DNA from: Actinobacillus suis ATCC 33415
GTDB lineage: Bacteria > Pseudomonadota > Gammaproteobacteria > Enterobacterales > Pasteurellaceae
DNA length: 64,000 nt
Assembly (NCBI RefSeq): GCF_000739435.1
Contig: NZ_CP009159.1
Span: 2,378,501-2,442,500, forward strand
Direction of reading: 5' to 3'
Below, one piece after another: positions 8,412-18,660 of the stretch. The notes under the pieces were generated by a model. That model searched no databases. It was not told where the DNA came from and saw only the letters and a list, made by a program, of their open reading frames with translations. How positions within the stretch are numbered: position 1 is the first letter of the stretch; each line of letters begins with the position of its first letter. Position numbers and translations under genes: made by a program.

Positions 8412-9206
8412 TTACGATTTAATCGGACGATATTCTTTTGCTAAGGCACGAATCACAGCCGGGCGGTTAGCAATCTGTTCCGCCCAACGCATCAGGTGCG
8501 GATATTCGTGTACCGCTAAAAATTCAGCAGCGTCATACACACGATTTAACACAATTTGTCCATACCAGCCCCAAATTGCAATATCGGCAATGCTGTAATG
8601 TTCACCGCAAATATAGGTTTTGTCGGCAAGCTGTTTATTTAACAAATCCAATTGGCGTTTCGTTTCAAGAGTAAAACGGTTAATCGGATACTCTTGCTTG
8701 GTTGGTGCATATTTGTAGAAATGCCCGAAACCGCCGCCCACGTAAGGCGCACTTGCCATTTGCCAAAATAACCAAGACAAACATTCGGTACGTTCGCTGA
8801 AATCGGTCGGTAAGAACGCATTAAATTTTTCAGCTAAATAAAGCAAAATCGCACCGCTTTCAAATACCGGCTGCGGTTTTTCACGGCTGTAATCGAGTAA
8901 CGCCGGAATTTTTGAATTCGGATTAATGTTTACAAAATCCGAACCGAATTGATCGCCCTGTCTAATATCGATCAGAAACAGATCATAAGCGGCTTTTGAG
9001 ATACCAAGTTCTAATAATTCCTCAAGCATAACGGTAACTTTTACGCCGTTTGGCGTACCGAGAGAATAAAGCTGTAAATCATGTTCGCCTTTCGGTAAAT
9101 GCTGTTCAAATAAAGCGCCTGAAGTTGGGCGATTGATATTAGCAAATTGTCCGCCGTTTGGTGCTTCCCATTGCCATACTTTTGGCGGTTGATATTCGAT
9201 TGTCAT
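8412..9206 (-). CDS. yghU: YghU-type glutathione S-transferase
   Basis: A 264-residue glutathione-transferase-fold protein of the disulfide-bond reductase group (YghU/YfcG). It has the N-terminal extension typical of YghU, the TPNGVKVTVMLEEL thioredoxin-fold start and the ESGAILLYLAEKF glutathione-site helix. Members reduce organic disulfides and some hydroperoxides with glutathione. I chose the ATG at 9206 since GGAGA lies just before it; the frame opens 8 codons earlier. First gene of the operon with S-formylglutathione hydrolase and a metallo-hydrolase. Confidence 0.9.
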   Translation of the reverse strand: MTIEYQPPKVWQWEAPNGGQFANINRPTSGALFEQHLPKGEHDLQLYSLGTPNGVKVTVMLEELLELGISKAAYDLFLIDIRQGDQFGSDFVNINPNSKIPALLDYSREKPQPVFESGAILLYLAEKFNAFLPTDFSERTECLSWLFWQMASAPYVGGGFGHFYKYAPTKQEYPINRFTLETKRQLDLLNKQLADKTYICGEHYSIADIAIWGWYGQIVLNRVYDAAEFLAVHEYPHLMRWAEQIANRPAVIRALAKEYRPIKS

Positions 9207-9240
9207 TACTTTTCTCCATTGAATTTGCAAAAAATTGTGT

Positions 9241-9316
9241 AAATTCTACCGCTTGTTAAGTTATAAAGGCTAATCACTTTTTCTGATGTTTAATATAAAA
9301 CGGATTGATGTCTGGT
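9241..9316 (-). promoter_or_regulatory. Control region of the GST / formylglutathione hydrolase operon, similar to that of adhC
   Basis: This stretch and 11374-11446 share the order of elements: an uptake-signal core (TACCGCTTGTT), a TATAAA block, AATCACTTTT, and ATTGATGTCT, with a close spacing. On the minus strand they read AGACATCAAT, then AAAAGTGATT, then TTTATA. The likeness points to one regulator for both operons. Confidence 0.55.
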
Positions 9317-9333
9317 TATATAGATCGAAGATA

Positions 9334-9360
9334 AAAATAGGCAGAGTTTCTGCCTATTTT
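9334..9360 (-). terminator. Terminator of the PIN toxin operon
   Basis: Perfect 11-base stem AAAATAGGCAG / CTGCCTATTTT with loop AGTTT; on the minus strand it ends in a T-run. It lies directly downstream of the toxin gene. Confidence 0.8.
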
Positions 9361-9376
9361 GCTGATGAGAATGTGA

Positions 9377-9796
9377 TTACTCTTGGAACGGATTAAACAT
9401 TCGCACACCGGTTTTTGCAAAATCCGCCACATTGCGAGTGACTAAAATCAAATTGTGCTGAATTGCAGTCGCTGCAATCCACGCATCATTTTCAGAAGCA
9501 TGATCGGGGATATGTAATTTGGCACAAATGCGAGCGGTTTCTTCATCAATATTAAGGATTTTGCCTGCAAACGTCGGTTTAACCATCTCATCAAACCAAC
9601 GACGTAATACTTTACCTTGAGCAATATCTTTACGCTCCATTGATAAAATCCCTCGTTCAATTTCCATCATTACAATCGCATTGGTTTTTATCAATTCTGA
9701 TGATGTACTCTCAACCCATTCCGCTACGCCCGCATTGCATTTACCTTGCTTCATCTTGCGAATTTCACTGATTAAATTAGTATCAAGCAAATACAT
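9377..9796 (-). CDS. vapC: PIN-domain ribonuclease toxin (VapC / FitB-like)
   Basis: A 139-residue PIN-fold protein. It shows the acidic metal-binding residues of the family: the aspartate in YLLDTN at the N-terminus, the glutamate in MMEIERG, and the aspartate in ENDAWIAA. VapC toxins cut RNA, often initiator tRNA or rRNA. The antitoxin gene lies 8 bases upstream, the standard antitoxin-first order. Its nearest relatives are the FitB-like type with the start MYLLDTNLISEI. The pair separates adhC from the other detoxification genes. Confidence 0.88.
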   Translation of the reverse strand: MYLLDTNLISEIRKMKQGKCNAGVAEWVESTSSELIKTNAIVMMEIERGILSMERKDIAQGKVLRRWFDEMVKPTFAGKILNIDEETARICAKLHIPDHASENDAWIAATAIQHNLILVTRNVADFAKTGVRMFNPFQE

Positions 9797-9804
9797 TTTT
9801 CCCC

Positions 9805-10065
9805 CTAAAATTCTACCGGACAGCGTTGTCCACGGCTACGAGGTTGCAATTCAAGCTCAACATCGGCAGCTTCGGGATTAGGATCAGCTAATGCTTCCCC
9901 AATACTGCGAAAGGTTTTGGGTTGGTATTGCTGTTCATAGTTTTTGTATGTCATCAACACAAACGCCGGTTCGCCTCGGTTGGTGATAATTACAGGGGCG
10001 GTAAGAGCCGCCTTTTGAGCTTTGCCAAGGTTTTGATTAAATTCACGACTGGTTATAATTTTCAT
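9805..10065 (-). CDS. vapB: Phd/YefM-type antitoxin
   Basis: An 86-residue antitoxin. Residues 1-50 (MKIITSREFNQNLGKAQKAA and PVIITNRGEPAFVLM) form the Phd/YefM DNA-binding fold; the charged tail would wrap the PIN toxin. The gene precedes the toxin by 8 bases and has a GGAGAA site before its ATG. An inverted repeat just upstream is a likely operator for autorepression. The symbol vapB is used by position; the fold is Phd-like rather than AbrB-like. Confidence 0.85.
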   Translation of the reverse strand: MKIITSREFNQNLGKAQKAALTAPVIITNRGEPAFVLMTYKNYEQQYQPKTFRSIGEALADPNPEAADVELELQPRSRGQRCPVEF

Positions 10066-10078
10066 ATTATTTCTCCTT

Positions 10079-10098
10079 TTGTAGCTAAGTTGCTACAA
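10079..10098. promoter_or_regulatory. Palindromic operator candidate of the toxin-antitoxin operon
   Basis: TTGTAGC and GCTACAA form a perfect 7-base inverted repeat with a 6-base spacer, 14 bases upstream of the antitoxin start codon, where Phd-type antitoxins bind. Confidence 0.6.
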
Positions 10099-10182
10099 AA
10101 ATAATAGTCTATTTTATGAACATTCGCAAGCCTGTTGAAAAATGGTAGGAAGATTTTGAGAGAAGAAATTTGATAGGAAAAA

Positions 10183-10205
10183 CAAAAGGGGCTTACGCCC
10201 CTTAT
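10183..10205 (-). terminator. Terminator of adhC
   Basis: AAGGGGC and GCCCCTT form a perfect stem with loop TTAC (10186-10203). On the minus strand it is followed by a T-rich run. Confidence 0.8.
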
Positions 10206-10214
10206 TTAATGAAA

Positions 10215-11369
<1,155 letters not shown>

Positions 11370-11373
11370 TTAT

Positions 11374-11446
11374 AAATTTTACCGCTTGTTTTAATATAAA
11401 TGCCAATCACTTTTCGTAATAAGAGATATAAATAGAATTGATGTCT
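11374..11446 (-). promoter_or_regulatory. Control region of adhC, similar to that of the GST operon
   Basis: Holds the same ordered blocks as 9241-9316 (TACCGCTTGTT, TATAAA, AATCACTTTT, ATTGATGTCT). The blocks nearest the gene in each copy are the uptake-signal core and a TATA-like element that can serve as -10. Confidence 0.55.
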
Positions 11447-11543
11447 TAACCTGTGTATCTGGTACTGAAAAACCCTCTTTTCGCCTGAGAAAAAATGGCA
11501 TACAATCCGGACAGTTTTTACCCATTCACAGAAGGAAAACATT

Positions 11544-12410
11544 ATGACAACAGAATTTAAACAAGTAGGTTGGATTGGCTTAGGTCAAATGGGTGTACCA
11601 ATGGTAAATCGTTTATTAGCACACGATATTGAAGTTGGTGTGTTTAATCGAAATGTCGCTAAATGTGGTGAATTTGCTGAAAAAGGTGCGAAAGTGTATG
11701 GTTCTGCCGTTGAACTTGTGCGTGCTTACAAAGCGGTGATTTTAATGGTGTCTGATTTTGCTGCGGCAAAAGATATTCTCAATGCAGAAGTTTGCGCCAA
11801 TTTAAACGGTAAAATTATTGTGAATATGAGTACCGTTTCACCCACTGAAAATAATCAGTTAAAAGCAATTGTTGAACAACACGGCGGACGTTTTGCCGAA
11901 GCACCGGTTTCAGGTTCTGTTGTACCGGCGACCAACGGTACATTATTAATTTTATTTGGTGGTGATGAGGCGGTACTTAATCCGTTACGTAATGTTTTCA
12001 GCATCTTAGGGCAACGCACTTTCCATTTTGGTGATGTGGGTAAAGGCTCCGGCGCAAAATTAGTGTTAAATTCATTGCTCGGTATTTTCGGCGAAGCCTA
12101 TGCGGAAGCAATGTTAATGGGCGAACAATTCGGCATCGACTTAAATGAATTAGCGGAAGCGATTGGCGGCTCGGCAATGAACTCACCGATGTTCCAAACC
12201 AAAAAACCGTTATTACTTGCGAAAGAATTCCCTGCAGCATTTATGCTCAAACACGCAAGTAAAGATCTCAACCTCGCTTGTGGCGAGCTGGAAAAAGCAA
12301 ATCTAGATCTACCTGCAGTAAAAACCGTTGCCGAACAATACCGCAACGCCGTTGCCGCCGATCTCGGCGAGCAGGATGTTTCAGGCATTTATTTGCAGTT
12401 GGCGAAATAG
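11544..12410 (+). CDS. NAD(P)-dependent beta-hydroxyacid dehydrogenase (GarR / 3-hydroxyisobutyrate dehydrogenase family)
   Basis: A 288-residue cytoplasmic oxidoreductase. The N-terminal Rossmann domain starts WIGLGQMGVPMVNRL; the substrate motif EAPVSGSVVPATNGTL and the catalytic lysine in GSGAKLVLNSL are present. The family reduces glyoxylate, tartronate or succinic semialdehyde, or oxidises 3-hydroxyisobutyrate; the substrate is open. It starts 210 bases from adhC on the opposite strand, so it may share control with the aldehyde detoxification genes. The ATG follows GAAGGAAA. Confidence 0.88.
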   Translation: MTTEFKQVGWIGLGQMGVPMVNRLLAHDIEVGVFNRNVAKCGEFAEKGAKVYGSAVELVRAYKAVILMVSDFAAAKDILNAEVCANLNGKIIVNMSTVSPTENNQLKAIVEQHGGRFAEAPVSGSVVPATNGTLLILFGGDEAVLNPLRNVFSILGQRTFHFGDVGKGSGAKLVLNSLLGIFGEAYAEAMLMGEQFGIDLNELAEAIGGSAMNSPMFQTKKPLLLAKEFPAAFMLKHASKDLNLACGELEKANLDLPAVKTVAEQYRNAVAADLGEQDVSGIYLQLAK

Positions 12411-12427
12411 CCCTCCTTATTTGAAAA

Positions 12428-12464
12428 GAAACGCTGTCAGACAAAGCCTGACGGCGTTTTTTAT
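12428..12464 (+). terminator. Terminator after the beta-hydroxyacid dehydrogenase
   Basis: AACGCTGTCAG and CTGACGGCGTT pair with one mismatch around a 7-base loop, followed by TTTTTAT. Confidence 0.8.
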
Positions 12465-12527
12465 ATTCTGAAGAAAGCTGAAATTAGTGTAATATATACT
12501 TATCTCAATAAATACAGGAAAACAGCA

Positions 12528-15500
12528 ATGACGGCTCGCTATAATGAAAAAACCAGAGTTCAAATTCCCGCAGTAGCGCATTTAGGGCGTTTGGGATATC
12601 AATATCTTTCGCTAAAAACAGCGCAATGGGATGTTAGCAATAACATTTTTGGTGAGATTTTTAAGTCGGCGATTGCAAAAATTAACCCAAATTTGACTAC
12701 TTTTGATCTCGAACGAGAGCTGAAAGATGTGGCGATGTTGCTCAAAAATGAAGATTTAGGGCAAGCGTTTTATAAGCGTTTACTGCAAGTTGGCACCGCT
12801 CGCCTGATTGATTTTGACTGTATTGAGAACAACCAATTTCACGTTGTTGCCGAACTAACTTGTGGTGACAAAGACGGTGACAATTTCCGCCCGGATATTA
12901 CCCTATTGATTAACGGTTTGCCGTTAGTGTTTTTAGAAGTGAAAAAGCCGAATGCCCAAAATGGATTACAGTCGGAATTTGAGCGTATGCAATATCGCTG
13001 TAAAAAGCCTGCTTTCCGTCCTTACATCAACGCCACTCAGTTGATGATTTTTTCCAATAATCAGGAATATCAAGCTGCTGATCGCCATAAAACTCAGGGA
13101 GCATTTTATGCGACGACAGGTTTTCACGGCGTGCAGTTCAATTATTTCCGTGATGAAGGCGAAATTGCCGAAGAACAAGCGGTCAAATTAAACGAAAATC
13201 TTGCAATTTTACCAGAGACGGAATTAAACCGTATTTTGTTAGACTTTAATGAGCCGATGTTGAAAAACGATGCGGAATTTCGTACCAATCTTGATCCAAA
13301 TTCACCGACTAATCGTCTTTGTACTGCATTATTGCATAAAGAACGTTTGTTATTTCTGTTGAAATACGGCATTGCCTATGTAGAAGAACAAGGTGGCATG
13401 GAAAAACACGTAATGCGTTATCCACAACTGTTTGCGACTAAGGCAATCAGCCGCCATTTAGCAGCAGGTAAAAAGAAAGGCATTATTTGGCATACGCAAG
13501 GCAGTGGTAAAACGGCGTTGGCATATTACAACGTACGAGTGCTAACCGATTTTTATCAACGCCAAAATGTGATTCCTAAATTCTATTTCATTGTGGACAG
13601 ACTCGATTTACGCAATCAGGCAATGTCGGAATTTAGTCATCGTGGATTACAAGTAAACAGTATTAACCGCCGTGAAGAGTTTGCTCAAGAAATGCGGAAA
13701 GCTGCTGCATTGAGTAATTGTAGCGGTGATCCTGAAATTACGGTGATCAATATCCAAAAATTCCAAAATAGTAATGTAGCGGAATTTATTCCTGATTACG
13801 ACATCAGTGTGCAGCGTATCTTTTTTATTGATGAAGCACACCGCAGTTTTGGTAATCAAGCACAAACCGTGAGCCAATTTTTAGCCAGCCTAATCCAAGC
13901 AGACCCAAGTGCGGTACATATTGGTTTGACAGGCACACCATTGCTCGGAGGAGGTAAAAACCGAGTTGGCTCAACGGCGATTTTTGGCGATTACATTCAC
14001 AAATATTACTACAATCAATCCATTGCGGACGGTTACACGCTCCGCCTGATTCGTGAAGAAATCGAAAGCAATTACAAAGCGGAACTTAGCCAAATTTTGG
14101 CGGATTTGCAAATTCAACAAGGTAGTATTAAAAGCCGAGCCATTACCAGTCGCCGCCGTTTTGTTGAGCCAATGCTAGATTACATCGTGCAGGATTTTGA
14201 AAAATTCAGACGACAAAAAGCCGACAATTCGCTCGGGGCGATGGTGATTTGCGACAGTAGCGATCAAGCCCGAATGATGCATTTTCTATTCAACCAAAAA
14301 TATGCAGAAAATCCGCAAGATTTGACCGCTTACCGTGAAAAACTGGCTGAAAATGATCCGCACTTTTTTGATGAATTACCGAAAGTTGCCGAGCCAACTG
14401 CAACCTATAACCTAGCTAAACGTACGGTAACATCAGCAAGTTTGATTTTATCGGACGAAGGCGATAAAACTTACCGTAAAGACCTTGTGGACGATTACAA
14501 AGCCGGCAAAACCGATTTGTTGTTTGTTTACAATATGTTGCTCACAGGTTTTGACGCAAAACGTCTGAAAAAACTCTATTTAGGGCGAGTAATCAAAGAA
14601 CATAACTTATTGCAAGCTCTCACAAGGGTAAATCGTACCTACAAAGATTACGAGTTTGGCTATGTGGTAGATTTTGCCGATATTCAGGCAGAATTTGATA
14701 AAACCAATGCCGCCTACCAAGCGGAATTACAACTTGAATTAGGCGATGAAGCGGAACATTATTCCCAACTTTTCAAATCGCAAGCGGAAATCGATCAAGA
14801 CATCGCTCAAATCAAAGAGGTACTTTTTGATTTTGAAACTGAAAATGCCGAAATTTTCCGCCAACAGCTTGATGAAATTGACGACAAACAAAAATTACTC
14901 GAATTAAAACGCACGTTGGAATTGGCAAGAAGCCTGTATAACCAGCTCAAAGTGGACGAAAAATCAGGCTTAGAACGCCTTGATTTTGAGCAATACAACG
15001 TGCTTTACCGCCAAGTGCTAGACCGTCTGTTCCAAGTAAATACTATGGAACGAGTGGATTCAGGCGATTTGCAAGGCGTGTTAAACGAGGCATTGGAAAA
15101 TATCTACTTCACATTCCACAAAAAAAGTGAGGCAGAATTAAAATTAGCCGACAGTTTGCAAGACCAAATGCGGAAAACTCGTGAAGCCTTCGCTCGCAAC
15201 ATAGACCAAAAAGATCCTGAATTTGTCCGTTTACTAGATGAATTGAAACATCTGTTTGAAAAACGTAACGTGCAATCTGTAAGCCAAGCGGAAATGCAAA
15301 TGCACATTGATGAATTCGCCAAACTAGAACGCCAAATTGGTAAATTAAATGCCGAAAATGACCGCTTGTCGCTCAAATTTTCAGGCGATGCTAAATTTGT
15401 CCGCATTTTCAAACGTGGCGTACAAGATTTTGGCTTGCAACAAAACCGTAGCCATTTTATGGAAGGCTTACAGCAGATTAAATTTAGCAACGACCAATTT

Positions 15501-15662
15501 GTGCTAAATCAGGGTGACTTACTCCAAAGCTCTTCGAGCTATTTTGAAAAAGAGAGTTTACGTACGGTGACGAAACTCAAAAGCGAGTTCCAATTGCCGC
15601 TCGATAACAAAGCCTTAATGAACTTAAATAAATTGATTGTGAGTGAGTATATAGGGGCATAG
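12528..15662 (+). CDS. hsdR: Type I restriction enzyme, R (endonuclease / translocase) subunit
   Basis: A 1044-residue subunit that translocates and cuts DNA in complex with HsdM and HsdS. Residues 122-140 hold the PD-(D/E)xK nuclease core (PDITLL then LEVKK). The SF2 motor has Walker A GSGKT at 325-329 and the DEAH box at 435-438, followed by GLTGTPL. The C-terminal third is rich in predicted helices, as expected for the part that binds HsdM. No frameshift is visible, so the gene looks intact. The order R-M-S is unlike the E. coli order. Confidence 0.95.
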   Translation: MTARYNEKTRVQIPAVAHLGRLGYQYLSLKTAQWDVSNNIFGEIFKSAIAKINPNLTTFDLERELKDVAMLLKNEDLGQAFYKRLLQVGTARLIDFDCIENNQFHVVAELTCGDKDGDNFRPDITLLINGLPLVFLEVKKPNAQNGLQSEFERMQYRCKKPAFRPYINATQLMIFSNNQEYQAADRHKTQGAFYATTGFHGVQFNYFRDEGEIAEEQAVKLNENLAILPETELNRILLDFNEPMLKNDAEFRTNLDPNSPTNRLCTALLHKERLLFLLKYGIAYVEEQGGMEKHVMRYPQLFATKAISRHLAAGKKKGIIWHTQGSGKTALAYYNVRVLTDFYQRQNVIPKFYFIVDRLDLRNQAMSEFSHRGLQVNSINRREEFAQEMRKAAALSNCSGDPEITVINIQKFQNSNVAEFIPDYDISVQRIFFIDEAHRSFGNQAQTVSQFLASLIQADPSAVHIGLTGTPLLGGGKNRVGSTAIFGDYIHKYYYNQSIADGYTLRLIREEIESNYKAELSQILADLQIQQGSIKSRAITSRRRFVEPMLDYIVQDFEKFRRQKADNSLGAMVICDSSDQARMMHFLFNQKYAENPQDLTAYREKLAENDPHFFDELPKVAEPTATYNLAKRTVTSASLILSDEGDKTYRKDLVDDYKAGKTDLLFVYNMLLTGFDAKRLKKLYLGRVIKEHNLLQALTRVNRTYKDYEFGYVVDFADIQAEFDKTNAAYQAELQLELGDEAEHYSQLFKSQAEIDQDIAQIKEVLFDFETENAEIFRQQLDEIDDKQKLLELKRTLELARSLYNQLKVDEKSGLERLDFEQYNVLYRQVLDRLFQVNTMERVDSGDLQGVLNEALENIYFTFHKKSEAELKLADSLQDQMRKTREAFARNIDQKDPEFVRLLDELKHLFEKRNVQSVSQAEMQMHIDEFAKLERQIGKLNAENDRLSLKFSGDAKFVRIFKRGVQDFGLQQNRSHFMEGLQQIKFSNDQFVLNQGDLLQSSSSYFEKESLRTVTKLKSEFQLPLDNKALMNLNKLIVSEYIGA

Positions 15663-15680
15663 CCCATTACAAATATAAAT

Positions 15681-15700
15681 ATAGGGACACAACGTGTCAC
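15681..15700. repeat. Short hairpin between hsdR and hsdM
   Basis: GACAC-AAC-GTGTC inside ATAGGGACAC. It resembles the larger hairpin after hsdS (18599-18624), so the two may be copies of one small repeat. There is no T-run. Confidence 0.4.
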
Positions 15701-15732
15701 TGCTGAACAAAAAATAAACTAGAGCAATAAAA

Positions 15733-17385
15733 ATGACCGAACAACTTTTTCAACAAAAAACTAAAGAATTGATCGACAGCTTAAAAGCCATTTGTGCGAA
15801 CTATGGGCTAGGGAATGATGGCAATGAATTTAAAATCATTACCCAAGTATTTTTGTATAAATTTCTTAATGACAAATTTGCCTTTGAAATCAAGCAGATT
15901 AAACCGTCTTTGGCGGAGCATGATAGCTGGGAGCAGGCGTTGGGTGAAATATCCGCTGAAGATTTTGACTTTTTAACAATGAATATGAACGGCGACACCG
16001 CCATTTTGCGACCAAATCAATTTATCAGCCATTTGTTCAACCAATCGAATATCGCCAATTTTGCTAATCTGTTCGATGAAACCCTAATGGACATCGCCGC
16101 TCAAAATGCGGATATTTTCTCGGTAAAAACCGAAGGTGGGGCGAAAATCAACTTGTTTGACCGTGTCAGCCAATATATTGCTGACCCAAGCAAGCGAGAC
16201 GCATTCTGCCGTGCGGTTATCAACAAATTGGTAGAATTTAGTTTCGAGCATATTTTCAACCAAAAATTTGATTTTTACGCCACGATTTTTGAGTATCTTA
16301 TCAAAGATTACAACACCAACTCGGGCGGGAAATATGCCGAATACTACACGCCACACGCGGTGGCTCGCATTATGGCAGCAATTCTCGTGCCTGAAAACGA
16401 GCGCGGACAGTTGCAAAATGTGAGCTGTTACGATCCGTCCGCAGGCTCTGGCACATTGTTGATGAACATCGCCCACGCCATCGGCGAAAAAAAATGTACC
16501 ATTTACACACAGGATATTTCGCAAAAATCGTCAAACTTATTGCGATTGAACCTGATCTTAAACAATCTTGTTGCCAGTATTCCTAACGTGGTGCAAGGCA
16601 ACACGATGACGCACCCTTACCACAAATCGGGCGATCAACTCCGCCAGTTTGATTACATCGTGTCTAACCCACCGTTCAAAATGGATTTCAGCGAAGTGCG
16701 AGAGGAATTAGCCACGCCCGCCCACAAGGATCGCTTTTTCGCCGGCGTGCCAAACGTACCGAAAGCCAAAAAAGAGGGAATGGCGATTTATCAACTTTTT
16801 GTTCAGCACATCATTCACTCGCTTAAAGCAGACGGCAAAGCAGCTGTGGTGTTGCCAACGGGCTTTATTACCGCTCAATCTGGCATTGATAAGAAAATCC
16901 GAGAATTTCTGGTAAACGAAAAAATGTTAGCGGGCGTGGTGTCGATGCCGTCTAACATTTTCGCCACCACAGGCACGAACGTCTCTATTCTCTTTCTCGA
17001 CCGAGCCAACAAAGAGAACGTGGTGCTGATTGATGCCAGCAACTTGGGCGAAAAAATCAAAGAGGGCAAAAACCAAAAAACCGTGCTTTCCGCCGAAGAA
17101 GAGCAACGCATTATTGACGTATTCAACCAGAAAAAAGCGGAAGACGATTTCTCGGTGGTGGTCTCTTATGTCGACATCGCAGCCAAAAATCATAGCCTAT
17201 CCGCAGGACAGTATTTTGACGTGAAAATCGACCACATCGACATCACCGCTGCCGAGTTTGAGCAGAAAATGGCAGATTTTCAGCAAAATCTGACCGCACT
17301 TTTTGCCGAAAGCAAGGCGTTAGAAAGCCAAATTCAGCAACAAATGGCAACGTTAAAATTTAACGCACAAGCGGTGGAAAATTAG
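15733..17385 (+). CDS. hsdM: Type I restriction-modification, M (DNA adenine methyltransferase) subunit
   Basis: A 550-residue N6-adenine methyltransferase that forms the core methylase with HsdS. The N-terminal HsdM domain (NDKFAFEI and similar) precedes the SAM-binding motif DPSAGSG at residues 234-240 and the catalytic NPPF at 312-315. The length is normal. The gene begins 70 bases after hsdR, which may be transcribed through, and hsdS follows after 14 bases. Confidence 0.95.
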   Translation: MTEQLFQQKTKELIDSLKAICANYGLGNDGNEFKIITQVFLYKFLNDKFAFEIKQIKPSLAEHDSWEQALGEISAEDFDFLTMNMNGDTAILRPNQFISHLFNQSNIANFANLFDETLMDIAAQNADIFSVKTEGGAKINLFDRVSQYIADPSKRDAFCRAVINKLVEFSFEHIFNQKFDFYATIFEYLIKDYNTNSGGKYAEYYTPHAVARIMAAILVPENERGQLQNVSCYDPSAGSGTLLMNIAHAIGEKKCTIYTQDISQKSSNLLRLNLILNNLVASIPNVVQGNTMTHPYHKSGDQLRQFDYIVSNPPFKMDFSEVREELATPAHKDRFFAGVPNVPKAKKEGMAIYQLFVQHIIHSLKADGKAAVVLPTGFITAQSGIDKKIREFLVNEKMLAGVVSMPSNIFATTGTNVSILFLDRANKENVVLIDASNLGEKIKEGKNQKTVLSAEEEQRIIDVFNQKKAEDDFSVVVSYVDIAAKNHSLSAGQYFDVKIDHIDITAAEFEQKMADFQQNLTALFAESKALESQIQQQMATLKFNAQAVEN

Positions 17386-17399
17386 GGGAAGTTTGCGAG

Positions 17400-18590
17400 A
17401 TGGATAAGTTAGTATCTTGTCAATTAGGAGATTTAATTGAGTTTCAACGGGGGTATGATTTACCACGTTCGGAATTTGTAGAAGGAGAATATCCTGTTCA
17501 GTCATCAAATGGGATCTTAGGTTACCACAATGAGTATAAAGTGGAAGCCCCTGGAATTACTATTGGACGAAGTGGAACAGTTGGAATTCCTCATTTGTTG
17601 AGAAAGAATTTTTTTCCACATAATACGGCGTTATTCGTTAAAGATTTTAAAGGGAATGATGTTGAATATATCTATTATCTTTTACATTATTTAGATTTAG
17701 GAAACCAAAAGTCTGGTTCAGGTGTTCCTACAATGAACCGAAACCATTTACACCCATTAAAAATAAAGGCATATACTGATTTAGAAACCCAACAAAAAAT
17801 CTCCCAAGTGCTTACCACATTGGATCGCAAAATTGCCCTAAATCAGCAAATTAACGCCGAACTAGAAAAAATGGCGAAAACGCTCTACGACTACTGGTTT
17901 GTGCAATTCGACTTTCCCGATGAAAACGGCAACCCCTACAAATCATCAGGCGGCGAAATGGTTTACCACCCCGAACTAAAACGAGAAGTGCCGAAGGGGT
18001 GGGGAAGGAAAACTATCGGTGATTATTGTAAATCAACAGGTGGATATGCGTTTAAATCATCAGAATGGGTGGAAAGTGGAAATCCTGTTATTAAAATTAA
18101 AAATATCCAAGAAGATGGTTCATTAAATATTAGTGATATTGATTTTGTAGATTTAAGTAATAAAACTATTGATGAAAAATTTAAAGTAAATGTTGGCGAT
18201 ATTGTTATTGCAATGACAGGGGCAACCATTGGTAAATTTGCACTTATTCCCAAAACAGATAGTGATTTATACGTTAATCAACGAGTTGGAGTTTTTAAAT
18301 TAAGTGCAGTTGAAAAATTACCATTTTTAATCAATACTCTAAGCCAAGATTATTTTAGAAAAAGTATTATTGAATTATCTGGCGGTGCAGCACAACCGAA
18401 TATCAGTAATGAACAAATCAATAATATTGAGTTAATTTATCCAGTTGAAAATATCATTGCAAACTTTAATGAAAAATTGACCGCTAGTTATAAGCAAATT
18501 ATCCAAAAGCGTTACGAAACCCAAAAACTTACCCAACTTCGAGATTTTCTTTTGCCAATGTTAATGAATGGGCAGGTTGAGGTGGTGTAG
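17400..18590 (+). CDS. hsdS: Type I restriction-modification, S (specificity) subunit
   Basis: A 396-residue subunit with two target-recognition domains (about residues 1-125 and 200-360) that set the bipartite DNA target. Each ends in a coiled-coil spacer: IALNQQINAELEKMAKTLYDYWF after the first and QKRYETQKLTQLRDFLLPMLMNG after the second. The recognition domains are visibly more AT-rich than the central conserved block and than hsdM, the usual result of domain exchange between strains. The ATG follows GGGGAAG. The target sequence cannot be predicted. Confidence 0.93.
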   Translation: MDKLVSCQLGDLIEFQRGYDLPRSEFVEGEYPVQSSNGILGYHNEYKVEAPGITIGRSGTVGIPHLLRKNFFPHNTALFVKDFKGNDVEYIYYLLHYLDLGNQKSGSGVPTMNRNHLHPLKIKAYTDLETQQKISQVLTTLDRKIALNQQINAELEKMAKTLYDYWFVQFDFPDENGNPYKSSGGEMVYHPELKREVPKGWGRKTIGDYCKSTGGYAFKSSEWVESGNPVIKIKNIQEDGSLNISDIDFVDLSNKTIDEKFKVNVGDIVIAMTGATIGKFALIPKTDSDLYVNQRVGVFKLSAVEKLPFLINTLSQDYFRKSIIELSGGAAQPNISNEQINNIELIYPVENIIANFNEKLTASYKQIIQKRYETQKLTQLRDFLLPMLMNGQVEVV

Positions 18591-18598
18591 GGTGGAAA

Positions 18599-18624
18599 AT
18601 AGGACGCACGCAGTGCGTCCCTAC
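18599..18624. repeat. Short palindromic hairpin after hsdS
   Basis: GGACGCAC-GCA-GTGCGTCC is a perfect 8-base stem. There is no T-run, so it is not a clear terminator. It is similar to the hairpin in front of hsdM. Confidence 0.55.
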
Positions 18625-18660
18625 CATGACTACCGAATTTGGTATTAAAGGAGAAGCGAA

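Noticed and set aside
13900..13920. Possible Haemophilus-type uptake signal (AAGTGCGGT) inside hsdR
   Set aside because: A single copy in the coding sequence; the window is dominated by the Actinobacillus type.
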